Below are positions 19,304 through 28,159 of a DNA stretch of 64,000 bases, in pieces. The position numbers were made by a program, and so were the translations under genes. A model generated the notes under the pieces. That model was not told where the DNA came from, ran no database searches, and worked only from the letters and a program-made list of their open reading frames with translations. Numbering within the stretch: position 1 is the stretch's first letter; each line of letters starts with the position of its first letter. Source of the DNA: an uncultured Paracoccaceae bacterium (GTDB lineage Bacteria > Pseudomonadota > Alphaproteobacteria > Rhodobacterales > Rhodobacteraceae); assembly GCA_947499725.1 (NCBI GenBank), contig CANMPK010000001.1, forward strand, positions 682,001 to 746,000, written 5' to 3'.

Positions 19304-20041
19304 TCATTGCCGGATGATCAAATCTTGATCTGTTCCTGTGATATGGCGCAGCAATGCGCCGAGTGCTGCACAGGCTGACCCAGTGGCAGGATCTTCAGAA
19401 ATATTGTCGAGTGGCGCAAACATACGCGCGGCTATGCCGTGATCGGTTTTGCAATAGACAAATTGCGCAAAGTCCAAGCCTGCAGGGTAGGCTTTGGCAC
19501 CTTCCTCAAATGCATCAATATTGGTTTTGCATTTTGCCAAGACGTCGCGCGAGGTGACTTCGGTGATGGTGAAAGGCAAACCAACCCCAGCCAAAGTTGG
19601 CGCATGAACCTCCGTGCAAATATCTTGCTCGTTTATTGAAAGCGCCTGCGCGACCAGAGCAACCCTTGGGGTGGCTTCCACCTTCAGCGGTACCGAGGTT
19701 GAAAAGCGTGCCTCGCCGTCTTCTGCATGGCATTTAAGCGGCCCAACGCCAAGCTCTAGCGTCATAGCGCCTGATTCACCAATATCGGACAAAGCAACCG
19801 CCGTGCCGATCACTGGATGGCCTGCGAAAGGAACCTCCATCGTTGGTGTGAAAATTCGCACGCGAGCCCGATGGCTTGCATCCTTTGGCGGATAAACAAA
19901 CGTGACCTCCGAAAAATTAAACTCTGCCGCGATGCTTTGCAGATCCTGCTCGGGCAGGGTGGTTGCATCTGGGAAGATCGCCAACTGATTGCCGCCAAAT
20001 GCTTTGTCAGAGAAAACGTCGTAAACGAGATATTCTGTCAT
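19304..20041 (-). CDS. PhzF family isomerase/epimerase, truncated by in-frame TGA
   Basis: The visible product is 245 residues starting MTEYLVYDVFSDKAFGGNQL, with the PhzF-type active-site Glu in FNFSEVTFVYPP and the second-domain motif DPATGSACAALGALL. PhzF-fold enzymes isomerise small acids or amino-acid derivatives; the real substrate is unknown. The frame stops at TGA 19304-19306 after LIIRQ. The expected next residue is Gly (QGEDMGRPS), and the frame continues intact for 34 codons to a TAA. A GGA-to-TGA change is the simplest explanation. The protein would lack its last beta strand and may be inactive. The ATG at 20041 is 4 bases after the antiporter stop, so it is the second gene of that operon. 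Confidence 0.85.
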   Translation of the reverse strand: MTEYLVYDVFSDKAFGGNQLAIFPDATTLPEQDLQSIAAEFNFSEVTFVYPPKDASHRARVRIFTPTMEVPFAGHPVIGTAVALSDIGESGAMTLELGVGPLKCHAEDGEARFSTSVPLKVEATPRVALVAQALSINEQDICTEVHAPTLAGVGLPFTITEVTSRDVLAKCKTNIDAFEEGAKAYPAGLDFAQFVYCKTDHGIAARMFAPLDNISEDPATGSACAALGALLRHITGTDQDLIIRQ

Positions 20042-20045
20042 AGTC

Positions 20046-21293
20046 TTACACCAGATCCGGTTCGCGGCCGACTTTGTTGGCCAGTTTCGCAACAGTCAGA
20101 CCTTGCACAATGATCGAAAAAATCACGACGACGTATGTCGCCGTAAGGATCAGCGGTTTCCATTCGCTTTCAGGCAGTGAAAGCGCCAAAGCGACGGAGA
20201 TACCGCCCTTAAGGCCACCCCAAGTCATGATCGGGATCACGCCTTTGCTGAAGTCTCGGAAGGGCTTGAGGATCATCACGGGTACTGCCACGGCCGTCAG
20301 GCGGGCAAGCAGCGCCAAGAAGATTGAGGCAACGCCGGCCAGCAGGAAATCCGCGTTGAAGGCAATGGCAAAGACCTCGAGGCCGATCATCAGGAACAGA
20401 ACCGCGTTCAAGATCTCGTCGATCAACTTCCAGAAGGCATCGACATATTCGCGGGTTTGCTGGGTCATGCCATGCTTGGCCCCGATGTCGCCGATCAGCA
20501 AGCCAGCGCAAACCGCCATGATGGGGGCAGAGAAATGCAGGTATACAGCGAGCTCGTAGCCACCGAAAGCCAAGCCCAGTGTTAGAAGAACCTCTAGGCT
20601 ATAGTCATCGATCAAGCGCATCACGCGGAAGGTGAGCCAGCCAAGTACGATGCCCAGAACCGCACCGCCAAGAGCCTCTTGTACGAACAGTTGAACAGCC
20701 GCCATCGCGCCCGAACCGTGGTGATCATCGCTTGGGAAGGCCAAGCCAACCAACACCAAAAACACGACGTATCCAACGCCGTCGTTGAACAGGGATTCTC
20801 CGGCGATCTTTGTTTCCAACGACTTACGCAAATTGGCCTGACGCAGTACGCCAAGGACTGCCACAGGGTCTGTTGGGGAAATCAAGGAGCCAAACACCAA
20901 AGCGATCATCAAAGGCATGCCTGTGAGCCAGCTAAAGCCAAAGCCGACCACGGCAGTGGATAATGCGACACCAAGTGTGGCCATCAAGAAGACCAAACGC
21001 CACTGCGCTTTGAGATCTGACAGTTTGACATGCAGCGCACCAGCAAAGAGCAAAAGGCCCAACATGCCTTCTAACAGGGCCTCTGAAAAATCGATGCTGG
21101 TGATCATGCGATTGGCCGTTTCGGCAATCAGCAATTCAGGGGCGACAAGGTCGATCCCCAACATTGCAAAACTGGCCATGAGAGCCACAACAAGGATGCC
21201 GATGGCGGAAGGTAGTTTCAGATACAGATAATTGATTGCACCGAAAATTCCGGCGAGGACAATCAGGAAAGATGTGATTTGAAGAAAAGTCAT
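20046..21293 (-). CDS. Monovalent cation:proton antiporter (CPA1 family)
   Basis: This 415-residue integral membrane protein has about 12 helices. GSLISPTDPVAVLGVLR, SLFNDGVGYVVFLVLV and TWGGLKGGISVALALSLP are diagnostic of CPA1/NhaP Na+(K+)/H+ antiporters; Asp in the SLFND motif is the transport carboxylate. It exchanges internal Na+ or K+ for external protons at the inner membrane, useful in a marine cell. No C-terminal TrkA/RCK domain is attached. The phzF gene follows after 4 bases. Confidence 0.94.
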   Translation of the reverse strand: MTFLQITSFLIVLAGIFGAINYLYLKLPSAIGILVVALMASFAMLGIDLVAPELLIAETANRMITSIDFSEALLEGMLGLLLFAGALHVKLSDLKAQWRLVFLMATLGVALSTAVVGFGFSWLTGMPLMIALVFGSLISPTDPVAVLGVLRQANLRKSLETKIAGESLFNDGVGYVVFLVLVGLAFPSDDHHGSGAMAAVQLFVQEALGGAVLGIVLGWLTFRVMRLIDDYSLEVLLTLGLAFGGYELAVYLHFSAPIMAVCAGLLIGDIGAKHGMTQQTREYVDAFWKLIDEILNAVLFLMIGLEVFAIAFNADFLLAGVASIFLALLARLTAVAVPVMILKPFRDFSKGVIPIMTWGGLKGGISVALALSLPESEWKPLILTATYVVVIFSIIVQGLTVAKLANKVGREPDLV

Positions 21294-21358
21294 TGAACAA
21301 GATCCCTTGGGCGTTGGCCTATGGCTAACATGAGGGTCTTGACCGATCTAGTCTGGGA

Positions 21359-22783
21359 TTACGTGCCGCAGAAGGTCGCGTGTACTTTTTCCTCTTCCGC
21401 TGGTGGGCGGGTCAGGTCTTTGAAGGTTTCATCTGTCACAAATGGGTTTTCCAAGGCTTCGTTGAGACGATGGAATGGCGCAAAGTCATCATCCACAGCC
21501 GATTGGATCATCGCTTCGATCTGATGGTTGCGCGGAATGATATATGGGTTGGCTGCGGTCATTGTTGCGACAGGGTCGGTTTCTGAAGCGATCCGCGTTT
21601 TCCATTGTGTTTCCCATCCGGAAAAAGCACTTCTGTCCGTGAACTGATCTTGGGCCGTTCCGTTTGTTAGAGCGCGGAAAACATTTGTGAAATCGGTGTT
21701 TTGTTTGGCCATAAGGGACAGGAGTTCTTGAATAAGCGCCTCATCACCGTCTTGCAGGTTTTGAATGCCGATTTTTGCGGCAAAGGCCTGCTTCCAGTTT
21801 TCTGCGATCATTGCAGGCATGGCGTGAATGGCCTCGGTAAACTCTTTCACAGCTACGTCTGTATCTGGCATCAACGGCACTAAGGATGTCGCGAGTTGTG
21901 CCATATTCCAGACGATGATGTCAGGTTGGTTGCCATAGGCGTAACGGCTTTGGCGATCAATGGACGAGAACACCTGCATCGGATGAAAGTGATCCATGAA
22001 AGCGCAGGGGCCATAATCGATGGTTTCTCCGGAGATGGTGCAGTTGTCGGTGTTCATCACGCCGTGGATAAAGCCAAAAGACATCCATTTCGTGATCAGT
22101 TTCGCTTGTGATTTGATCACTTCGTTCAAGAACGCCAAAGGATCGCTCGCCTGCGGATAATGGCGCGCAAGGGCATATTCAAACAGTGCTTTCAAACCTT
22201 CCAGGTCTTGGCGTGCGGCAAGGATTTGAAAGGTGCCAACACGAATGTGGCTTGTCGCTGTGCGGGTCAGTATCGCGCCGGGCAATACAGTCTCTCGCAA
22301 AACAGGCTGGCCTGTACTTACCGCGGCCAAGGCCCGCGTTGTCGGAACGCCAAGCGCGTGCATGGCTTCAGAGACAACATATTCGCGCAAAACTGGGCCC
22401 AGCCATGCCCGCCCATCTCCATTACGAGAAAAGGGTGTCGGGCCAGAGCCTTTCAGTTGGATGTCATAGCGCCCAGAACTTGAAACCGCTTCGCCAAGAA
22501 GTAAGGCGCGCCCGTCACCGAGTTGAGGGTTCCAATGTCCAAATTGATGCCCCGCGTATAGCTGTGCAATCGGCTCAGCGCCTGTGGGCAAGGCATTGCC
22601 TGAAAACAACTGGGCAAGCTCTGCATCCTCTGCGCGGCCTTCCATTGTGATCCCAAGCTCATTTGCCAAGCGACGATTGAAGGTGATCAACGCCGGATCT
22701 GCGACCTCAACCGGTTCGACCTTGGCAAAGAGGTGATCAGGCAGGCGGGCGTAACTGTTATCAAACGGGATCTGGATGCTCAT
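21359..22783 (-). CDS. selO: Protein adenylyltransferase SelO (YdiU family)
   Basis: This 474-residue pseudokinase-fold enzyme transfers AMP to Ser, Thr or Tyr residues of redox proteins. It starts MSIQIPFDNSYARLP and has YAGHQFGHWNPQLGDGRALL, IQLKGSGPTPFSRNGDGRAW, and the metal-site region GVMNTDNCTISGETIDYGPC. It ends FCGT, placing a Cys third from the end, where SelO has Sec or Cys. The open frame continues to a GTG at 22807, but ATG 22783 fits homologues better. Monocistronic, with no visible operon partner. Confidence 0.94.
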   Translation of the reverse strand: MSIQIPFDNSYARLPDHLFAKVEPVEVADPALITFNRRLANELGITMEGRAEDAELAQLFSGNALPTGAEPIAQLYAGHQFGHWNPQLGDGRALLLGEAVSSSGRYDIQLKGSGPTPFSRNGDGRAWLGPVLREYVVSEAMHALGVPTTRALAAVSTGQPVLRETVLPGAILTRTATSHIRVGTFQILAARQDLEGLKALFEYALARHYPQASDPLAFLNEVIKSQAKLITKWMSFGFIHGVMNTDNCTISGETIDYGPCAFMDHFHPMQVFSSIDRQSRYAYGNQPDIIVWNMAQLATSLVPLMPDTDVAVKEFTEAIHAMPAMIAENWKQAFAAKIGIQNLQDGDEALIQELLSLMAKQNTDFTNVFRALTNGTAQDQFTDRSAFSGWETQWKTRIASETDPVATMTAANPYIIPRNHQIEAMIQSAVDDDFAPFHRLNEALENPFVTDETFKDLTRPPAEEEKVHATFCGT

Positions 22784-22877
22784 ATCGCTTAGATAAGGGA
22801 TATTCACGAGATGTCGAGGCGCTTGATTTTACAAGAGGGCTTGTTAGTTTTCTAGCTGGACACGCGGGGGCAGAGAA

Positions 22878-23780
22878 TTGCGGCTTGTATTTGGTTTGGT
22901 TGGCTTTGCGGCCTTGAGTGGTTGCGCGTTTCTAGACGCTTATTTTGATCGCAATAAGGATTGTCGCGGTGCAAACCGGATAGAGTGTGCATTCGTGAAT
23001 GCGCCTTTGCAATTGCTTCCAGATATCATCGAATTCGCAGACCGTCCATACCGTTTTCAACGCACCGAGAATGATGTGGAGTTTATTGATCGCTTTGGTC
23101 GTATTTGGAGTGCACCTGCTGGCACGTTGACAGACGGCGCGTCGATCCCGCCGCTTTTCGTGCCGATCATTGGCCTGCCCACCAGCGAAGAGTTTGCTAT
23201 CGCAGCCGCCATTCATGATGCCTATTGCGGTTACGGCAATGAAGCGATCGAAGTCTACCAGACCCGCCGTTGGCGGCAGGTACACCGCATGTTCTTTGAG
23301 GCCTTGGTTCAAGGCGGCACACCAGAGCTTAAGGCAAAGGCTATGTATGCCGCCGTTATGACAGGTGGCCCACGTTGGGGGGGATTTGACGATAAAGAGG
23401 ATGGGGACGCGGGTTTTGATGGCCGAGGGTTAGGGCGTCCGGAATTTAGTGAGATTTCAGATGAGGCTTTGATTGATGCCTTCGAAGATATCGTTGGCTA
23501 TATCGATGAAGAAAACCCCAGCCTGCAAGAGATCGACCAAATTACAGAAATCGTGACCGGCTCAACAGAAGACTTCTTTAGGCCAGAAGAGGAAAAGGGG
23601 TTCGTTGTGGACGCGGAAACCGGCATCACCTTTGAGTGGCAGGGTTTGCCGCCGCCAGCTCCGCCAGGATCGCCATCTGCGTGGCTTGGCTATGATGCGC
23701 AAGGCAATAAGATCACAGAAGTCCCTGAAGACGACTTACCTGACCTAAGCGATGATATCGTAGTCCCGCCGCCGCTTTAA
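22878..23780 (+). CDS. DUF1353 domain lipoprotein
   Basis: This 300-residue protein starts with TTG at 22878, preceded by GGGGGCAGAG. A lipoprotein signal (RLVFGLVGFAALSGC) ends in a lipobox Cys at about residue 16. The middle holds the DUF1353 core: FGRIWSAPAGTLTDGASIPP, then IAAAIHDAYCGYG. Conserved His/Asp and a D-x-x-S motif suggest a hydrolase-like fold, seen in phage and bacterial proteins, but no activity is established. The C-terminal half is very acidic and ends with Pro-rich GLPPPAPPGSPS. It overlaps the convergent GNAT gene by 4 bases. It is anchored in the envelope if the lipobox is real. Confidence 0.82.
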   Translation: MRLVFGLVGFAALSGCAFLDAYFDRNKDCRGANRIECAFVNAPLQLLPDIIEFADRPYRFQRTENDVEFIDRFGRIWSAPAGTLTDGASIPPLFVPIIGLPTSEEFAIAAAIHDAYCGYGNEAIEVYQTRRWRQVHRMFFEALVQGGTPELKAKAMYAAVMTGGPRWGGFDDKEDGDAGFDGRGLGRPEFSEISDEALIDAFEDIVGYIDEENPSLQEIDQITEIVTGSTEDFFRPEEEKGFVVDAETGITFEWQGLPPPAPPGSPSAWLGYDAQGNKITEVPEDDLPDLSDDIVVPPPL

Positions 23781-24232
23781 TCTGCCAGTTGTCGATAAAG
23801 CGTTTTAAACCGATCGCGTGATTGAAAGTGCGCTTTGGAATAAAGGCGAATGGTTTTTTCGTCCGCTTCGTCAACTTCTAAGAACATTGCTTTCACGTCG
23901 GCAGTCGCAATCGTTTTACAAAGTGACAGCAAGGCTTCGGTGCCAAGGCCGCGACCACGAATGGCTGGGCGCACAAAGAATTCATCGATGGTGGCGATCA
24001 TGCCGCCAAACTCAAGGGACCAAGAAAAGGTTAAGGTCAGATAACCAATCGGCGCGCGGGCAGGGCCCATAAGGTAGACGACCCCATAAGGAGAGCCTTC
24101 AAGCAAAGGCACCAATGCGCGCTCTACCGAAGTTTCCTCGCGCGAAATGCCAAGCTCTGCCTGAAACCCCATGACCAGAGGCATCAGTTTTGGCAGATCC
24201 GCCGGTTTCGCGATGTGAAGAGAGGTGCTCAT
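23777..24232 (-). CDS. GNAT family N-acetyltransferase
   Basis: This 151-residue single-domain acetyltransferase has the acetyl-CoA motif A at FVRPAIRGRGLGTEALLSLC (about 86-105), with R-x-x-G-x-G/A intact, and motif B in ETIRLYSKAHFQSRDRFKTL near the end. Substrate is unknown; similar proteins acetylate amino acids, amines or protein N-termini. Start MSTSLHIAKPADLPKLMPLV is typical for the family. It overlaps the DUF1353 gene by 4 bases, tail to tail. Confidence 0.9.
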   Translation of the reverse strand: MSTSLHIAKPADLPKLMPLVMGFQAELGISREETSVERALVPLLEGSPYGVVYLMGPARAPIGYLTLTFSWSLEFGGMIATIDEFFVRPAIRGRGLGTEALLSLCKTIATADVKAMFLEVDEADEKTIRLYSKAHFQSRDRFKTLYRQLAD

Positions 24233-24315
24233 GTGCCGTTTCCAATTGTTTCAGCGGACAGTGCGAGACTTCGTTTGAAATGTACAGGGGCGTCGGCTGA
24301 ACAACGCTGATTTGC

Positions 24316-24346
24316 AAAAGAAAACGGGGCCCAAAAGAGCCCCGCT
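24316..24346 (-). terminator. Terminator after fbpA
   Basis: On the minus strand CGGGGC-TCTTTTGG-GCCCCG (24345 to 24326) is followed by TTTTCTTTT. It lies 25 bases after the fbpA stop and should end that transcript. Confidence 0.85.
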
Positions 24347-24370
24347 TTACATAATTATGGATGTTATGTG

Positions 24371-25384
24371 TTAGCCGTCAAAATCGACGGTCTCAATCAG
24401 TTTCAACGCTTCATCGCGATGGCCTGCAACTGTCATCAGGTTTACGCCGTCCGCTGTGTATTCGCCCCAGCTTTCAACCAAGTCGATGGCTTTGGAGCCT
24501 GGCGCGATTGGGTATTCATAATTGGCTTCTGCGTAGATTTCCTGCGCCTGTGGGGATGTCAGAAATTCCATCAGTTTCAACGCGTTTGCTTCGTTAGGTG
24601 CGGATTTCACCATCGCGATGCCAGAGATGTTTACGTGTGTGCCGCCGTCTTCGAAGGTTGGGAAAACGATATTCACGTTGTCTGCCCAGGCTTTCTGCTC
24701 TTCGTCTTCCAGCATCTTCCCCATGTAGTAGGTGTTGCCGACGGCGATGTCGCATTCACCAGCCCAAATGGCACGCACCTGAGCGCGGTCGTTGCCTTGA
24801 GGTTTACGCGCAAGGTTGGATTTGATGCCTTCGAGCCAAGTCTGCGTTTCCTCAACACCGTGGTGCTCGATCATCGCAGAGGCCAGCGCGACGTTATAGG
24901 CATGCAGGCCTGAACGCGTGCAGATGCGGCCTTCCCATTTTGGGTCTGCCAAATCTTCGTATGTTGTGACTTCGCCTTCAGCAACGCGGGATTTATCGGC
25001 ATAGATGATGCGCGCACGCGTTGTTAGGCCGAACCAGTGGTTTTCAGGATCGCGGTAGATCGCTGGTACGTTTGCTTCCAATGCGTCGGATGTGACTGGC
25101 TTTGTAAAGCCTGCGTTTACAACCTCTGCCAAGCGAGACACGTCTACTGTCAGAACGATATCTGCTGGGGAACGGTTACCTTCTGCAGATAGACGCTCGA
25201 TCATGCCTTTGTTCAGATATGCGACGTTCACGTCGATCCCTGTTTCAGCGGTGAACGCATCGGTCAAAGGTTTGATCAGTTCTGGCTGACGGTAAGAGTA
25301 AACGTTGACTTCTTCTGCCGCTAAAGGAAGCGCAACCAGTGTGGCTGTCGCTGCAAATACGGCCGTTTTAACATTCGCAAACAT
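24371..25384 (-). CDS. fbpA: Ferric-iron ABC transporter substrate-binding protein
   Basis: This 337-residue periplasmic protein has a Sec signal ending ALPLAAEE. It contains the FbpA/FutA/IdiA features VYSYRQPELIKPL, GLTTRARIIY and the iron-ligand tyrosine pair in GNTYYMGKML (about 220-229). It binds Fe3+ in the periplasm and delivers it to an ABC permease. No permease or ATPase gene is adjacent, so it is a solitary binding-protein gene whose partners are elsewhere. A candidate iron-responsive operator lies 40-57 bases upstream of the start. A terminator follows it. Confidence 0.93.
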   Translation of the reverse strand: MFANVKTAVFAATATLVALPLAAEEVNVYSYRQPELIKPLTDAFTAETGIDVNVAYLNKGMIERLSAEGNRSPADIVLTVDVSRLAEVVNAGFTKPVTSDALEANVPAIYRDPENHWFGLTTRARIIYADKSRVAEGEVTTYEDLADPKWEGRICTRSGLHAYNVALASAMIEHHGVEETQTWLEGIKSNLARKPQGNDRAQVRAIWAGECDIAVGNTYYMGKMLEDEEQKAWADNVNIVFPTFEDGGTHVNISGIAMVKSAPNEANALKLMEFLTSPQAQEIYAEANYEYPIAPGSKAIDLVESWGEYTADGVNLMTVAGHRDEALKLIETVDFDG

Positions 25385-25423
25385 GTCTGGCTCATCTGTT
25401 GATTTGGATTTACCGCTATAAAG

Positions 25424-25441
25424 CTGAGTTTTTTAGTCGGG
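25424..25441. promoter_or_regulatory. Candidate iron-responsive operator upstream of fbpA
   Basis: CTGAGTTTTTTAGTCGGG is an imperfect palindrome centred about 48 bases upstream of the fbpA ATG, in the promoter zone. Its A/T core flanked by GAnT/AnTC arms resembles iron-dependent boxes described for Rhodobacterales, but I cannot recall the exact consensus and offer it only as a candidate. Confidence 0.35.
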
Positions 25442-25453
25442 TCAATAGGTGAT

Positions 25454-26281
25454 TTATTTACTCAACTTCACCTTTTCATCAGCTTTGACTTCATCCCACA
25501 GAGCATCCATTTCTTCTAGATCAGACTGTGATGGGGTCTTACCTCGTTGCGCTAACTTTGCCTCTACGCCTTCGAACCTGCGGATGAATTTGGCGTTGGT
25601 TCTACGTAATGCGGCTTCTGGTTCGACATCTAGATGACGCGCCAAATTGGCCATAACAAACAGCAGATCGCCAAATTCCTCTTCGACTTCATCCTGCGTC
25701 AGTTGATCCCTGGCTTCCACCAGTTCGCCGGATTCCTCGATGATCTTATCAAGAACATGAGAGGTATCTGGCCAATCAAACCCAACGCGGGCAGCACGTT
25801 TCTGCAATTTCACAGCGCGTAGCAAAGCGGGCAGCCCGACGGCCACTCCGTCCAGTGTACCTTCTTGCGCTTTACCTGCGCGTTCAGTAGCTTTGATGGT
25901 TTCCCAGTCTTTCACTTGTTGTTCTGCGGATTTGTCTCGAATGGCATCGCCAAAAACATGGGGATGACGGGCGACCATCTTGTCGGACATGGTGTCTGCG
26001 ACTTGATCAAAGGTGAAGAGGCCCTTTTCTTCAGCCATTTGTGCATGGAAAACCGATTGGAAAAGCAGATCGCCAAGCTCTCCGCAAAGCTCATCCCATT
26101 CCTCGCGCTCAATTGCGTCTGCAACTTCGTAAGCTTCTTCAATGGTGTAGGGGGCAATGGTGGCAAATGTCTGCTCGATATCCCATGGGCACCCGCCTTC
26201 GGGATCGCGCAAACGGCGCATGATCTCAAGCAAACGCGGCATTCCGCCAGTTGGGTTATGGATCAAAGTATCGTCGGTCAT
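25454..26281 (-). CDS. mazG: Nucleoside triphosphate pyrophosphohydrolase MazG
   Basis: This 275-residue protein has two MazG folds. The first carries CPWDIEQTF, TIEEAYEVADAIE and GELGDLLFQSVFHA. The second carries DKIIEESGELVEA and EFGDLLFVMANLAR. Each has the ExxE/ExxD metal motif. It hydrolyses NTPs and dNTPs to monophosphates and PPi, limiting aberrant nucleotides and influencing ppGpp levels in E. coli. I start at ATG 26281 (MTDDTLIHNPTGG), preceded by AAGGGCAAG; the frame continues 31 codons upstream without family similarity. Confidence 0.95.
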   Translation of the reverse strand: MTDDTLIHNPTGGMPRLLEIMRRLRDPEGGCPWDIEQTFATIAPYTIEEAYEVADAIEREEWDELCGELGDLLFQSVFHAQMAEEKGLFTFDQVADTMSDKMVARHPHVFGDAIRDKSAEQQVKDWETIKATERAGKAQEGTLDGVAVGLPALLRAVKLQKRAARVGFDWPDTSHVLDKIIEESGELVEARDQLTQDEVEEEFGDLLFVMANLARHLDVEPEAALRRTNAKFIRRFEGVEAKLAQRGKTPSQSDLEEMDALWDEVKADEKVKLSK

Positions 26282-26406
26282 CAGCTTGCCCTTAGGTCTT
26301 GTCTTGCGCATCTGATGTGATGACTTATGTGGTGTAAAGAGCCAAGGTGAAATGTTCCGGCATTCCCCACTCATTTGTCAGGCTTTGAGGTTTTAAAGGA
26401 CAGTTT

Positions 26407-26802
26407 ATGCCATTTTCGTATGTGATTGTTGTCATCATCGTTGCCTTTCTGGCCTACGTGCGGTTGGCACCTAGTGATCCGTCGCGTTGGCATGTGGATC
26501 TGAATGTGACGGAAAACGAAATCCTTCTTGGTGGTGCAAAGCGCTTGGTTTCTGGGGAAATCACGCAGTTCCATCAGATCGCGCTTTCTGATCCGCAAAC
26601 GCGGGTTTTGGCGGGATCTGTTGAAGAAGGCAAAGTGACCTATGTGTCGCGCACCAAAGTGATTGGCTTTCCAGATTATACAACTGTTCAAACCGCGCCA
26701 GAAGGTCTTATGGTCTTTGGTCGCTTACGTTTTGGACGTTCAGATTTTGGTGTAAATGCCAAGCGTGTGGATGGTTGGATTGCGGCTTTGTCCGCCGCTT
26801 AA
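26407..26802 (+). CDS. DUF1499 family protein
   Basis: This 131-residue protein has an N-terminal hydrophobic anchor (about residues 4-17, FSYVIVVIIVAFLAYV). A soluble domain carries RVLAGSVEEGKVTYVSRTKV and GFPDYTTVQT, the pattern of DUF1499. Function is unknown in the family. It is probably membrane-tethered and may face the periplasm. Its last 63 bases overlap, antisense, the C-terminal coding part of the gene at 26740-27042. Confidence 0.85.
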   Translation: MPFSYVIVVIIVAFLAYVRLAPSDPSRWHVDLNVTENEILLGGAKRLVSGEITQFHQIALSDPQTRVLAGSVEEGKVTYVSRTKVIGFPDYTTVQTAPEGLMVFGRLRFGRSDFGVNAKRVDGWIAALSAA

Positions 26803-27042
26803 TTCCGAGCTGAAACAACCAGACGAAATTTCGCGCCACATCGGGTTATTTTGTGACATCTGACACTGGGCGACAAACATACGCCCCCCGACCTCAAGGC
26901 AGATAAATTCACCTAATTCGACGCGGCTACCTTGGGTGTCTGTGCAAAAACAATCGATGGCACCGCCACGAAATGCGGTTCCCTCTGCTGATGCGACGCC
27001 AGCTGTTAGGACGATGATCAGTGCCGAAAGCTGTTTTAGCAT
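26740..27042 (-). CDS. Small secreted Cys-containing protein, unknown function
   Basis: This 100-residue product has a Sec signal peptide (LKQLSALIIVLTAGVASAEG, cleavage near residue 19). The mature part contains DCFCTD, ICLEV, AQCQMSQNNP and SSGCF, that is five cysteines. Those cysteines probably form disulfides or bind something in the periplasm. I do not recognise a named family; the pattern looks conserved in Roseobacters as far as I recall. The last 21 codons overlap the DUF1499 gene on the other strand, and that tail (LSGGQSRNPTIHTLGIY) looks less constrained than the core. A TGATA-C-TATCA palindrome (27047-27057) lies just upstream of the ATG. Confidence 0.7.
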   Translation of the reverse strand: MLKQLSALIIVLTAGVASAEGTAFRGGAIDCFCTDTQGSRVELGEFICLEVGGRMFVAQCQMSQNNPMWREISSGCFSSELSGGQSRNPTIHTLGIYTKI

Positions 27043-27103
27043 AGTTTGATACTATCACATCTTCGCCTCTTGACCAAATCAGTGCGATAGGGAAAGTAGC
27101 GCT

Positions 27104-28159
27104 ATGGTACCTATTGAGCGTCTTGAACAAATTAAACAGCGTTTCGAATTTCTTGAAGCGCAGATGGCAGATGGCGGAGCAGGTGCGGATATCGCGGCTT
27201 TGGCCAAAGAGTATTCTGACCTGAAACCGGTTGTGGAACAGATTGCTGAATACCAGCAGCTGCAAGACGATCTGGAAGAGGCAGAATTGATGCTGTCTGA
27301 TCCTGATATGAAAGAGCTTGCAGAAGAAGAACTGCCGGAGCTGAAGGCGCGTTTGCCGGAGGCGGAAAAGGCGCTTCAGTTGGCCCTTTTGCCAAAGGAC
27401 GAAGCGGATGCTCGCCCAGCCATGATCGAAATTCGTCCGGGCACTGGTGGAGATGAAGCCGCATTGTTCGCCGGTGACTTGCTGCGCATGTATCAACGCT
27501 ATTCCGAGGCGCGTGGCTGGAAGTTTGAAATCATCGAAGAAAGCGCGACTGAACTTGGCGGCATTAAAGAAGTTGTCGGCCATATCAAAGGCGAGAATGT
27601 ATTTGCCCGTTTGAAATACGAAAGCGGTGTGCATCGCGTACAGCGGGTGCCCGCGACCGAAAGTGGCGGGCGTATCCACACCTCCGCCGCCACAGTTGCA
27701 GTTTTGCCTGAGGCTGATGACGTTGCCATTCAGATCGATGCCACTGACATCCGTATTGATACAATGCGCTCTTCTGGGGCAGGCGGGCAGCACGTAAACA
27801 CAACGGATTCCGCTGTTCGTATCACACACTTGCCGTCAGGCATTGTTGTGACGTCGTCCGAGAAGTCTCAACACCGCAACCGCGAGATCGCGATGCAGGT
27901 TCTGAAGACCAGACTATACGATATGGAGCGCCAGCGTTTGGCGGATGAACGCTCTGCAGATCGTAAATCACAGGTCGGGTCTGGAGATCGTTCCGAGCGC
28001 ATTCGAACCTACAACTTCCCGCAAGGCCGGATGACAGATCACCGCATTAACCTGACGCTTTATAAGCTGGATCAGGTGATGCAGGGCGATATCGACGAGA
28101 TCGTTGATGCGCTCACTGCTGATGATCAGGCAGCTCAACTGGCGGAGATGCAATCTTGA
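27104..28159 (+). CDS. prfA: Peptide chain release factor 1
   Basis: This 351-residue factor recognises UAA and UAG in the ribosomal A site and triggers peptide release. It contains the catalytic GGQ motif in [20 protein letters not shown] and the RF1 region upstream. The length is normal and the start [20 protein letters not shown] fits the family. Its TGA overlaps the TTG start of prmC, which encodes the enzyme that methylates the GGQ glutamine, the usual operon. Confidence 0.97.
   Translation: MVPIERLEQIKQRFEFLEAQMADGGAGADIAALAKEYSDLKPVVEQIAEYQQLQDDLEEAELMLSDPDMKELAEEELPELKARLPEAEKALQLALLPKDEADARPAMIEIRPGTGGDEAALFAGDLLRMYQRYSEARGWKFEIIEESATELGGIKEVVGHIKGENVFARLKYESGVHRVQRVPATESGGRIHTSAATVAVLPEADDVAIQIDATDIRIDTMRSSGAGGQHVNTTDSAVRITHLPSGIVVTSSEKSQHRNREIAMQVLKTRLYDMERQRLADERSADRKSQVGSGDRSERIRTYNFPQGRMTDHRINLTLYKLDQVMQGDIDEIVDALTADDQAAQLAEMQS

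Noticed and set aside
19304-19306. Selenocysteine at the phzF TGA
   Set aside because: The position is Gly in the family, no SECIS-like hairpin was evident downstream, and PhzF enzymes are not selenoproteins.
26927-27829. 300-codon minus-strand frame opposite prfA
   Set aside because: Antisense to release factor 1, which has its GGQ motif; composition is not protein-like.
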